Origin: Thermoproteales archaeon
Lineage (GTDB): Archaea; Thermoproteota; Thermoprotei; Thermoproteales; Thermocladiaceae
Direction: 5' to 3'
NCBI GenBank assembly: GCA_027068725.1
Contig: JAMOMD010000005.1
Location: 1-19,785, forward strand
Length of the DNA stretch: 19,785 nucleotides
Shown here: piece by piece, positions 7,468 through 14,603 of the stretch
Numbering within the stretch: the stretch's first letter is position 1
How the letters are laid out: each line of letters opens with the position of its first letter
Program-made: the position numbers and the translations under genes
Notes under the pieces: model-generated
Database searches by the model: none
What the model saw: only the letters and a program-made list of their open reading frames with translations
What the model was told of the DNA's origin: nothing

Positions 7468-7682
7468 TCAACTTTTAGCACTATTTTGCCTTTCTTTTAG
7501 CTCTTCTGCAATTTTCCTTATTATTTCAAGCGGCACATGTGGATATTGTTCATGTACCTGTTCAGGTCTTAAGCCTGCCTTAAGCAATTCAACTATGAAA
7601 CGTACGGGTACTCTACGGGTACTCTAGTACCCTTGATTACAGGCTCACCACCACAAACATCAGGATCCGAAACAACAAACAC
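7468..7682 (-). pseudogene. DUF433 antitoxin-like gene broken by an 11-bp tandem duplication
   Basis: From GTG (7680-7682) the frame reads FVVSDPDVCGGEPVIKGTRVPV, the conserved DUF433 opening (D-P-x-x-x-G-G-x-P-V-I-x-G-T-R-x-P-V). It then runs into a stop after EYPYVS. In another frame the protein continues RFIVELLKAGLRPEQV and HEQYPHVPLEIIRKIAEEL to a stop at 7468-7470. Exactly at the break lies a perfect 11-bp tandem repeat; removing one copy restores one continuous reading frame of about 67 codons. DUF433 proteins are usual antitoxin-like partners of DUF5615 PIN-like proteins, which matches the neighbour. Normally the two genes lie in tandem; here they converge. Confidence 0.85.
7604..7625. 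repeat. Perfect 11-bp tandem duplication inside the DUF433 gene
   Basis: The unit acgggtactct occurs twice back to back (7604-7614 and 7615-7625). Eleven is not a multiple of three, so the duplication shifts the frame of the minus-strand gene. Loss of one unit would repair it. Confidence 0.95.
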
Positions 7683-8106
7683 CTCATCAGATATAGAGAC
7701 CTAGAAAGACCTCGACAAACACCTTAACTAATCCTTCGATAACTTGTAGAGACGATACTGGGAAAAGAACAGTGAAGAGACAATTTTCGAGATTAAGTTC
7801 ATTTTTAATTTGTTTTCTGCCAGCTTATCCTTCACTCTATCAATATATTTCACACTATGCTTATGAGGTAAGATATACTCTATGCAAGATCTTGCGGTTT
7901 GTACTTCATTATCCTAAGCTACTAAAGTCAAGAGACCTTGATGCGAAGATTTGTATATTTATATTATCAAATATCTCAGGTATACATGTAGGAGTAATGC
8001 TAATAGGAGTAATGTAATAGACCGTCGTCCTGATATGTGTTCAGGAAGAATGAGATTGGAATGGAATGACGAGTGAATTCTCTTTTTAGCGAAAAGAGGT
8101 TTTTGG
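7683..8106. other. Intergenic stretch with a weak broken frame, otherwise nothing seen
   Basis: No intact gene is supported over these 420 bp. On the minus strand an ATG at 7909 opens MKYKPQDLA and stops. A neighbouring frame without a start continues as IEYILPHKHSVKYIDRVKDK and ends at 7728. The two could be pieces of one small decayed gene placed just upstream of the DUF433 remnant, but I do not recognise a family. The plus-strand frame across 7772-8017 has low-quality composition and I discount it. Confidence 0.3.
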
Positions 8107-8180
8107 TGGACCGGCCGGGATTTGAACCCGGGATCACCCGCTCGCGAGGCGGGCATCCTTCCAGGCTAGACTACCGGCCC
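8107..8180 (-). tRNA. tRNA-Ala (anticodon CGC)
   Basis: Reading the minus strand: acceptor GGGCCGG pairs with CCGGTCC, giving the G3:U70 wobble pair that identifies tRNA-Ala. The anticodon stem CCCGC/GCGGG closes the loop CTCGCGA, with anticodon CGC. The T arm is CCGGG-TTCAAAT-CCCGG. The CCA end is encoded (8104-8106). No intron. A TATA-like AAATAAAC lies about 30 nt upstream and overlaps the stop codon of the preceding minus-strand gene. Confidence 0.93.
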
Positions 8181-8212
8181 TCTGCTCGAGCTGTGTCGTG
8201 TTGTGTTTGGGT

Positions 8213-10189
8213 TTATTTCTCTTTCTCTTGTTGTTTTCTTTCGATTACTTTTATTGTTCCGTAGCCTACGTATAGGATCTTGTCTGGGCTTAGTGCGTCT
8301 ATTACTTCTTTTCTATGTGTTGCTACTACGAGTGTTATTTTGTGTTTTCTTGCAACTTCGTTTAGTTTTCTTGCTACTCTCATTGCTGTAAGTGTGTCTA
8401 AGTGTGCCGTGAACTCGTCAATGACTAGGAGGTTTGGTCTTTCTGCGAGGAGGCTAGCTATCTTAGCTCTCTCTTTCTGTCCTGTTGATAATTCGCTGAA
8501 TCTTGCTCTGTATAGGACTGCGTCTGATAGTCCACAGATGTTTAGTACCTCTATTGCTGCGTTGACATCTCCAAGCTTCTTTGTCATGTGTTCGAGAAGG
8601 CTCTCGTCGCCAAATGTTGGCTCTATTTCTCCTGGTATCAGTGCTGCTAGTCTCACGTTGTCTGGGACTTGTATTGTTCCTGAGTTTGGTCTATAGTTCT
8701 CGTCCTGTAGTTTAAGTACGGCACCTACGATCAGCTTGAGGAACGTGGTCTTTCCTGCACCTGATGCTCCAACAACTACCACGACCTCTCCTGGGTTTAT
8801 TGTCAGGTTAACGTTACGGAGAACTGCCCTCTCGATAACTCTTCTGTCAACTCCGAAGGCTCTCAGGACATCTTGCAAGTCTTTGCTGAGTGCAGATAGG
8901 TCAAGTGTGCTTCTGTATGCCTTGACAACGTCTTGAAACACTATGGGTCCAGACAGGGGTTCTGCTGTGGTGTATCTTGGTCTGTATAGTTTACCTCCGT
9001 GCTGTCTTGCATATGGGTCATTTTTCAGGAAGTTCTCGATCTTCTTTCTAGCAGTCTCTGTAAGTGGATAGTACAGTACTGGTCTACCACTGGCTGTGTC
9101 CCACAGGTATATGAAACCTGCCTTCTCGAAGAATGGGTTGTACCTTGCCATCTGTGCAATGACTTCGATAAGGTGCTTCTGCTTCTTCATTTCAGGAACT
9201 CTACGCTCTTTAACCCACTCTATCGCTGCCTTGACTGCCAGCACTCCAAGACCATCACCTCTGTAGTCAGGATGTATGACAACACGTGCAATTCTTGCAA
9301 CAGCAGTGTTACATCTATGTAACATCTGTCTAAGCCAGTCACCAACCATGGCCTTTGCAAGTCTCCTACCGTAGAGGCTAGCAAGCTCCTTGTACTTGCT
9401 AAACAGCTCTTTCCTCTTGGTATATGCTAGTGGCCAGAAGGTTGGATGAAACCAGCTCTTGCCAAAGACCTTCTCTCTGATGAACTTCTCTATTACGATG
9501 CTTCCATCCTCCTTAACAATCCTCCTAGACATGAGTGGTATAGGCGTGTCAATTCGAACATAGCCAACTATCCTAGGCTCATAGGGCTCTCTATCAATAA
9601 GCTCTAGGACAAGAAACCTGGACGATGGTAGTGAACCTCTAATCTCAACAAGCTTGCAGTCAATCTTACAGTTTTCACATCTTGGCATGATGTTTGACTC
9701 GTAGAATTTTCCACAGTTTGGACATCTCCATACTGCTACTATCTCCTCCTCAGACGCATAGTGGTACTGCTCGAGCTCGACTATGGCTACATAGTCCTCC
9801 TCTGTCAGAGCCTCTCTTGCAAGTATCTTGTACTTGTACAGTTCCTTTCCTGTAACTGGGTCATATCTAGGAAGCTCGAATACTTTCTGAAAGACTGGCC
9901 ATACCTTGATTAGCGATTTTCCATAATACCTATAGAGCTCGTAGTCATTGTAGTCTAGTACTAGTAGATCCCCGACTTTCTTTGGCTCACTCTTCAGGAT
10001 CAGCTTAACTTTCTCTCCTGGCGTTAGCCACTGCGCTATGTTTCCCATCATCAGGAAGTTCACGAGTCCAATACCCTCGACCTCTATCTCAAGAGAGCCC
10101 TGCCATCTGTAGCCAAACTTTGGAATATTTACTCTAACAATCTTTCCATAGCACTCCTTCTGCGTTGTCACACTCATCATCGTGGTCAT
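8213..10189 (-). CDS. Zinc-ribbon / GNAT acetyltransferase / ABC ATPase fusion (COG2401 type)
   Basis: One 658-residue polypeptide combines three recognisable parts. An N-terminal beta-rich region of about 150 residues is followed by a zinc ribbon (CPNCGKFY at 156 and CENCKIDC at 171). A GNAT-like acetyltransferase follows, with acetyl-CoA loop VVIHPDYRGDGLG (303-315). The C-terminal ABC-type ATPase has Walker A GASGAGKTT (474-482), signature LSTGQ (567-571), Walker B LLVIDE (587-592) and switch His in ATHRKE (625). No transmembrane segments, so it is not a transporter. COG2401 is described as an ABC ATPase fused to a predicted acetyltransferase; its substrate is unknown. A TATA box (CTTATAGATT, about 27 nt upstream) fits a leaderless mRNA. 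Codons shift from T/G-ending near the start to A/C-ending at the 3' end. Confidence 0.85.
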   Translation of the reverse strand: MTTMMSVTTQKECYGKIVRVNIPKFGYRWQGSLEIEVEGIGLVNFLMMGNIAQWLTPGEKVKLILKSEPKKVGDLLVLDYNDYELYRYYGKSLIKVWPVFQKVFELPRYDPVTGKELYKYKILAREALTEEDYVAIVELEQYHYASEEEIVAVWRCPNCGKFYESNIMPRCENCKIDCKLVEIRGSLPSSRFLVLELIDREPYEPRIVGYVRIDTPIPLMSRRIVKEDGSIVIEKFIREKVFGKSWFHPTFWPLAYTKRKELFSKYKELASLYGRRLAKAMVGDWLRQMLHRCNTAVARIARVVIHPDYRGDGLGVLAVKAAIEWVKERRVPEMKKQKHLIEVIAQMARYNPFFEKAGFIYLWDTASGRPVLYYPLTETARKKIENFLKNDPYARQHGGKLYRPRYTTAEPLSGPIVFQDVVKAYRSTLDLSALSKDLQDVLRAFGVDRRVIERAVLRNVNLTINPGEVVVVVGASGAGKTTFLKLIVGAVLKLQDENYRPNSGTIQVPDNVRLAALIPGEIEPTFGDESLLEHMTKKLGDVNAAIEVLNICGLSDAVLYRARFSELSTGQKERAKIASLLAERPNLLVIDEFTAHLDTLTAMRVARKLNEVARKHKITLVVATHRKEVIDALSPDKILYVGYGTIKVIERKQQEKEK

Positions 10190-10241
10190 TTAGGGACTAG
10201 GCGAAGTCACAATCTATAAGTTTGCTTAGGCTCTCGATACG

Positions 10242-11474
10242 CTACGAGAAGTACACATACACTGGACTTGTTGGCGTGCTCTCAACAGTGAGCTTCACTG
10301 CGTATATTACATTGTTCGTGAAGTAGAATGGCTTAACGAATGTGAGACCCAGAGGACTGTAGTAGTATCCTGGTGCTGCACCACTAAGATACTTGAGAAC
10401 ATAGTCGTAGAATAGCTCTGCCTCATACGGCAGAACCCTGAGATACCTTGGTCTAGCTCTCAGGAATATTGCATGATAGTATGCTCCACTATCGGCAAGA
10501 TCTTGTACTCTCACAGTTCCATTAACAAATACTGTGACTCTCAGGATAGTATCCTGATAGTTTAGCCACATTGACATGTCTGACGGATTCCAAGGCCACA
10601 TATCCTCGATCATTACGACATAGTCCAACACAACTTTCGATGAGTCGTCTACGAGCTTCGGCAAGGTTAGTGAGTATGGGTTGCCTTGTGTGTCTATTAT
10701 AGTGATTGTCCATGGCTTAGTACCATACGTTGGATTAACCATGACTATCACAGGGACGTCTCTCGATATTAGCCATCTCTTAACTACAGGATTCTCCATG
10801 TATACTACACTAGTGTTGGTGAACACTATCGCAAGAGATCTACCACATGCAGAGCCCATGCCTGTATTGTTGTAACACCACAGTATTGTCCTATTGAACA
10901 GTAGTACAAAATACGCTAGAGGATCTGTTGTATATACTTGCAGGTTTGATACAGCCTGTGACAATGTTCCTGAGCTTATCTGAGCTTTTCCTGTCGTGTT
11001 AGAATCTATTAGATACCCAAGTGTAAATGCATTAAATAATCGACTTGTGTTATACACATCTCCAACAATTATTGTTGAACTATCTGTAATAAGGCCAAGA
11101 GTTAGGTAAGGATACTTGCTTGGATTACCTGTACAATTTGCAAGCAATAGAGGTATTTTCACTAATGTGAGATTTCTTCTAATAACCTGAGCATAGGGTA
11201 GTCTTCCTATACATACTGTCTTTCCCTGTGGATTAAATAGTACAAACTCTCTAATCGTTATAGGAAACGATGCTGAGGCCCATAGTAGTATGTATCCAGG
11301 TCCTGTCTTGATACTGTAGGTAACTATGCCACTTATAGTGTTTTGTCTCGATGTTGTTGATAACGTATGTGTGAAAGTCTTCGACCAGACTAAATAAAAG
11401 GCAATACATACTACTATTGAAATTGATACTAGCAATATTATTGAGGTAAGCGTGCTTAAGCCAGCCCTTTTCAT
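10242..11474 (-). CDS. Large type IV pilin-like surface protein
   Basis: The N-terminus MKRAGLSTLTSIILLVSIS is an archaeal class III signal peptide: basic residues, a glycine or alanine-glycine cleavage site, then one long hydrophobic helix that would pack into a pilus or anchor the protein. A further ATG lies six codons upstream (11490-11492), but starting at 11474 puts the KRAG site at the usual distance. The rest, about 375 residues, is extracellular in style with many N-x-S/T sites (NRT, NNT, NTS, NGT), and it is far larger than a normal pilin. It is divergent from a small pilin gene 140 bp away, so it may be a minor pilin, tip adhesin or structural companion. Function beyond that is inference. 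Confidence 0.65.
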   Translation of the reverse strand: MKRAGLSTLTSIILLVSISIVVCIAFYLVWSKTFTHTLSTTSRQNTISGIVTYSIKTGPGYILLWASASFPITIREFVLFNPQGKTVCIGRLPYAQVIRRNLTLVKIPLLLANCTGNPSKYPYLTLGLITDSSTIIVGDVYNTSRLFNAFTLGYLIDSNTTGKAQISSGTLSQAVSNLQVYTTDPLAYFVLLFNRTILWCYNNTGMGSACGRSLAIVFTNTSVVYMENPVVKRWLISRDVPVIVMVNPTYGTKPWTITIIDTQGNPYSLTLPKLVDDSSKVVLDYVVMIEDMWPWNPSDMSMWLNYQDTILRVTVFVNGTVRVQDLADSGAYYHAIFLRARPRYLRVLPYEAELFYDYVLKYLSGAAPGYYYSPLGLTFVKPFYFTNNVIYAVKLTVESTPTSPVYVYFS

Positions 11475-11581
11475 ACTATTTAAACTGAGCATAATTATCG
11501 CTATATTACGAGTGTCTTCGTGAAACGCGAGACACGCAGACTACACATGTAACATGAGAATCCTATGATACACATCTAGAG

Positions 11582-11591
11582 TATTCATAAT
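11582..11591 (+). promoter_or_regulatory. Probable TATA box of the small pilin gene
   Basis: AT-rich TATTCATAAT about 27 nt before the ATG at 11614. Its spacing supports that ATG over the GTG at 11605. Confidence 0.4.
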
Positions 11592-11613
11592 TCCTTAGCG
11601 TTACGTGTCGATC

Positions 11614-12060
11614 ATGGCTCATCAGGTAATAAAAAGGAAGGGTATAGAGCCAATTGTTGCTACAATATTGTTAGTAGCAATAGCAATAGTGTCAGCAATA
11701 TTGATCTACCTGTGGGTATCTAAGCTAATTGCACAGCAGACAAGCACAGGAAATGGTGGAGTTAGCCCGAGCGTCAATGTGCTCTCAGTGAGCTACGTGG
11801 CCTCTAATGGCAAGTATAAGGTAATGATATTTCTGCAGGCTCCAACACAGCCTAATGTAGAGTCTGCATCTATACTAACAGTGAGTGGAAGTGTTGTTGA
11901 AGTTGTTAAGTCAAGCAGTATTTACGTGACTCAGGAAGCCTCTGGAGTGTATAATGTAACGCTAGTACTATCAAGCTCGCTGAGTCCTGGAGTCTACTAC
12001 TGTGAGTTATACACGACTGACTATGGAATAATCGTAACACCGTCATTTGGTGTAAGCTAA
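11614..12060 (+). CDS. Archaeal type IV pilin
   Basis: The product starts MAHQVIKRKGIEPIVATILL: basic residues, KG cleavage site for the prepilin peptidase, then a hydrophobic helix of the archaeal Pilin_N (DUF1628-like) type. The mature protein has one N-terminal helix and a beta-rich, S/T/V-rich head of about 110 residues. The ending YYCELYTTDYGIIVTPSFGVS is closely matched by the pilin at 18122-18613 (YYCEVFTSYGTFVTPSFIMS), so the two are paralogs. I chose ATG 11614 over GTG 11605 because it fits the TATA spacing and gives a compact signal peptide. A zinc-ribbon membrane protein gene follows 55 bp downstream with its own TATA box. Confidence 0.85.
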   Translation: MAHQVIKRKGIEPIVATILLVAIAIVSAILIYLWVSKLIAQQTSTGNGGVSPSVNVLSVSYVASNGKYKVMIFLQAPTQPNVESASILTVSGSVVEVVKSSSIYVTQEASGVYNVTLVLSSSLSPGVYYCELYTTDYGIIVTPSFGVS

Positions 12061-12082
12061 GTCTTACCTTAAACTAGATCGA

Positions 12083-12093
12083 CATTAAAAACT
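12083..12093 (+). promoter_or_regulatory. TATA box of the zinc-ribbon protein gene
   Basis: CATTAAAAACT about 28 nt before the ATG at 12116, consistent with a leaderless mRNA. Confidence 0.5.
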
Positions 12094-12115
12094 GAACATT
12101 CTTTGTGAGGGCACT

Positions 12116-12553
12116 ATGAGCAGTCTCGATTGGTCTAGCATAAGGATACCTAAGGAGCTTAAGGAATCGTACGAGAAGGTCAGGATGCTGCTTGTGCGGG
12201 CAATCATGAGCGGAAAATTTGAGGTAGGCAACAAGGTTGCTGAGATACTGAACCCAACTAAGTGCCCAATTTGTGGAAGTTCTCTGAAGACTGTACGCAA
12301 GCTCAGTAATTCTGTGGAAATTGCAAAATGTGAGAAGTGTGGGTACTCTCAGCCTCGCTTAACTACGCTAAGTAGAGAAAACATGACCATAGAGCTAGGT
12401 CTCATGCTTGCAAAGCTTGGACTTGGAATACTTGCAGGTCTTGGACTTGCTGCTCTCGTTAATTCACTCTCGGACGTGCTCAAGGACTCGGACGATGCTT
12501 ACGAGGATAGTGGCAAGATAATTGAGGGAAAGGTCGAGGAGTACGAAGGGTAA
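12116..12553 (+). CDS. Zinc-ribbon protein with a C-terminal membrane helix, function unknown
   Basis: 145 residues. A helical N-terminal segment (about 1-45) is followed by a zinc ribbon, CPICGSSL and CEKCGYSQ (residues roughly 55-80), then a hydrophobic stretch rich in Gly/Leu/Ala (LGLGILAGLGLAALV, about 100-120), and an acidic tail. The layout suggests a small tail-anchored or membrane-associated metal-binding protein. Its position after a pilin gene suggests, but does not show, a link to surface structures. Its stop codon overlaps the TATA box of the next gene, a C/D sRNA. I do not recognise a named family. Confidence 0.7.
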   Translation: MSSLDWSSIRIPKELKESYEKVRMLLVRAIMSGKFEVGNKVAEILNPTKCPICGSSLKTVRKLSNSVEIAKCEKCGYSQPRLTTLSRENMTIELGLMLAKLGLGILAGLGLAALVNSLSDVLKDSDDAYEDSGKIIEGKVEEYEG

Positions 12554-12559
12554 AATATA
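12551..12559 (+). promoter_or_regulatory. TATA box of a C/D sRNA, overlapping a stop codon
   Basis: TAAAATATA contains the stop codon of the zinc-ribbon gene. It lies about 26-28 nt before the expected 5' end of the sRNA. Confidence 0.6.
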
Positions 12560-12581
12560 CGTCCACATTAGACAGTACAGT

Positions 12582-12639
12582 CCTGGTGATGACCTTTCGG
12601 TCGCACTGATAGTTGATGACTCTTCCTCTCACTGATTGT
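12582..12639 (+). ncRNA. C/D-box methylation guide sRNA
   Basis: Boxes in order: C GTGATGA (12586-12592), 13-nt guide cctttcggtcgca, D' CTGA (12606-12609), 3-nt spacer, C' TTGATGA (12613-12619), 12-nt guide ctcttcctctca, D CTGA (12632-12635). Box sequences and spacings are canonical for archaeal dual-guide sRNAs. Predicted target strings are TGCGACCGAAAGG and TGAGAGGAAGAG, probably in rRNA, but I could not check this. It has its own TATA box and lies between the zinc-ribbon gene and the tungsten oxidoreductase operon. Confidence 0.83.
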
Positions 12640-12678
12640 AGAATTGATACATATGTGTATACTGTGTCAAATAGTGAT

Positions 12679-12688
12679 GTATTAAACA
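12679..12688 (+). promoter_or_regulatory. TATA box of the aldehyde oxidoreductase operon
   Basis: GTATTAAACA about 27 nt before the ATG at 12711, again indicating a leaderless transcript. Confidence 0.5.
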
Positions 12689-12710
12689 GTCTCAACAATA
12701 CACTAGCTAG

Positions 12711-14603
12711 ATGTGTCCTGGAGGTTACGTAGGTAGAATAGCTAGAATAGACCTGTGGACAGGTAAGGTGCGTTACGAGACTCTTCCTGAATCTGTTCTC
12801 AGAAAGTGGATTGGTGGTCGAGGACTTGGAGTATACCTACTTCTGCGAGAAGTTTCACCAAAAGTCGACCCTCTGAGCCCTGCAAACAAGGTCATCGTTG
12901 CTACTGGACCACTCACAGGAATTACTGGTGTTCCAAGTAGTGGAAGATGGGTCTCAATTACAAAGTCGCCTCTGACAAATACTGTACACGATAGTCATAG
13001 TGGAGGCAAGTTTGGCCCAATGCTCAAGTTTGCAGGTTTTGATCTTCTAATAATTGAGGGAGCCTCCGAGAGACCGGTCTGGCTCTGGATTCACGATGGA
13101 AAGATAGAGATCAGGGATGCGGACAAGCTATGGGGCTTAGATACGCATGCCACAACTGACGCAATTAAGGAAGAGCTGAGCAAGGAAATTGGGAAGGATG
13201 AGGCAGAGAAGATATCCGTTGCCTGCATTGGCCCAGCAGGAGAGAGACTTGTCAAGTTTGCCTGCATAATAAATGACTACAATAGAGCAGCAGGCCGTGG
13301 AGGACATGGAGCAGTGTGGGGTAGCAAGAAGCTGAAGGCCATAGCTGTCTACGGTAACGTTAGGCCAAGACCAGCTAATGAGGAGAAGCTGAGAGAAGCT
13401 TGTAAGAAGGCAATGGAGAAGCTTAGGACAAACTCAGTCACTGGCAAAGCCTTGCCAGAGCTTGGCACGTCTGTCCTAGTCAAGATAATAAATGAGGCTG
13501 GTGTCCTCCCGACAAGAAACTTCAGGACAGGAGTCTTCCCTGAGGCAGATAAGATAAGTGGTGAGGTCCTGAACCAGAAGTACCTAGTCAAAGAGAAACA
13601 GCGCAAGGAAATATGCTGGGGCTGTCCAATAGGATGCGCAAGGTACACGAAAGTAACTGAGGGTAGATTTACAGGTGAGGGAGGAGGACCAGAGTACGAG
13701 ACTATCTGGGCATTTGGTCCACAGTGTGGAGTAAGTGATCTCGCAGCAATTGCTAAAGCAAACTATCTCTGCAATGAGCTTGGTCTCGACACAATATCTA
13801 TGGGCCATGTGATTGGTACACTAATGGAGCTTGTTGAGCTAGGCAAGATACCTCCTGAGAAGCTGCGTGGACTCAAGGTTGAGTGGGGCAATCCCGAGGT
13901 CATAGTTGAGCTTGTGTGGAGAACAGCATACAGATCAGGAATTGGAGATGACCTAGCAGAAGGTGCCAAGAGACTAGCAGAGAAGTATGGAGCACCTGAA
14001 GTTGCGATGGTTGTCAGAGGACAGGAGCTTCCAGCATACGATCCACGTGGAGCACAGGGACATGGACTAGGCTATGCAACAAGTAACAGAGGTGGATGTC
14101 ACCTGAGAGCCTACATGATAAGTCCAGAGGTCCTAGGCGTACCAAGTCCAGTAGACAGATTCACAACACAGGGCAAGGCAGAGCTAGTAAAGCACTTCCA
14201 GGACGTGTTTGCTGTAGTTGACAGTCTCGTACTGTGCAAGTTCACGACATTTGCACTATGGGTCGACGAGTATGTTGAGCTTCTGAGTGCTGTGACTGGA
14301 TGGGACATTAGTAAGGAGGAGTTCCTGAAGATTGGAGAGAGAATATACAATGCTGAGAGAGCATTCAACGTACTATCGTTTGGAGATGGTAGACAGTACG
14401 ATACACTACCAAAGCGCCTACTTCAGGAGCCAATGCCAGAAGGACCAGCAAAGGGCAAGGTTGTCGAGCTAGACAAGATGCTTGACGAGTACTACAAGCT
14501 CAGAGGATGGAAAGATGGAAGACCAACAAGACAGAAACTACAGGAGCTTGACCTTGAGTGGGTAGCCAAGCTACTAGAAGATGAGGGACTCCTCCCTGAA
14601 TAA
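12711..14603 (+). CDS. Tungsten-containing aldehyde:ferredoxin oxidoreductase family protein
   Basis: Oxidises aldehydes to acids with ferredoxin as acceptor, using a tungsten-bispyranopterin site and a [4Fe-4S] cluster in the cytoplasm. The 630-residue length is normal. Family blocks visible: YVGRIARIDL at the start, WIGGRGLGVYLL (33-44), NRAAGRGGHGAVWGSKKLKAI (191-211), cluster motif CWGCPIGC (Cys302, Cys305, Cys309) with the fourth ligand Cys509 in LVLCKF, and DPRGAQGHGLGYATSNRGG (444-462). The family includes AOR, FOR, GAPOR and WOR types; sequence alone does not tell me which substrate is used. A radical-SAM gene overlaps its 3' end by 23 bp, which marks it as the client of that maturase. 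Codon endings drift from T/G to A/C along the gene. Confidence 0.92.
   Translation: MCPGGYVGRIARIDLWTGKVRYETLPESVLRKWIGGRGLGVYLLLREVSPKVDPLSPANKVIVATGPLTGITGVPSSGRWVSITKSPLTNTVHDSHSGGKFGPMLKFAGFDLLIIEGASERPVWLWIHDGKIEIRDADKLWGLDTHATTDAIKEELSKEIGKDEAEKISVACIGPAGERLVKFACIINDYNRAAGRGGHGAVWGSKKLKAIAVYGNVRPRPANEEKLREACKKAMEKLRTNSVTGKALPELGTSVLVKIINEAGVLPTRNFRTGVFPEADKISGEVLNQKYLVKEKQRKEICWGCPIGCARYTKVTEGRFTGEGGGPEYETIWAFGPQCGVSDLAAIAKANYLCNELGLDTISMGHVIGTLMELVELGKIPPEKLRGLKVEWGNPEVIVELVWRTAYRSGIGDDLAEGAKRLAEKYGAPEVAMVVRGQELPAYDPRGAQGHGLGYATSNRGGCHLRAYMISPEVLGVPSPVDRFTTQGKAELVKHFQDVFAVVDSLVLCKFTTFALWVDEYVELLSAVTGWDISKEEFLKIGERIYNAERAFNVLSFGDGRQYDTLPKRLLQEPMPEGPAKGKVVELDKMLDEYYKLRGWKDGRPTRQKLQELDLEWVAKLLEDEGLLPE

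Noticed and set aside
7620..7680. Programmed frameshifting in the DUF433 gene
   Set aside because: The break coincides exactly with an 11-bp tandem duplication, a plain mutation; no slippery sequence is needed.
7772..8017. 81-codon plus-strand frame before tRNA-Ala
   Set aside because: No motif, no convincing promoter, and an alternative minus-strand frame looks more gene-like.
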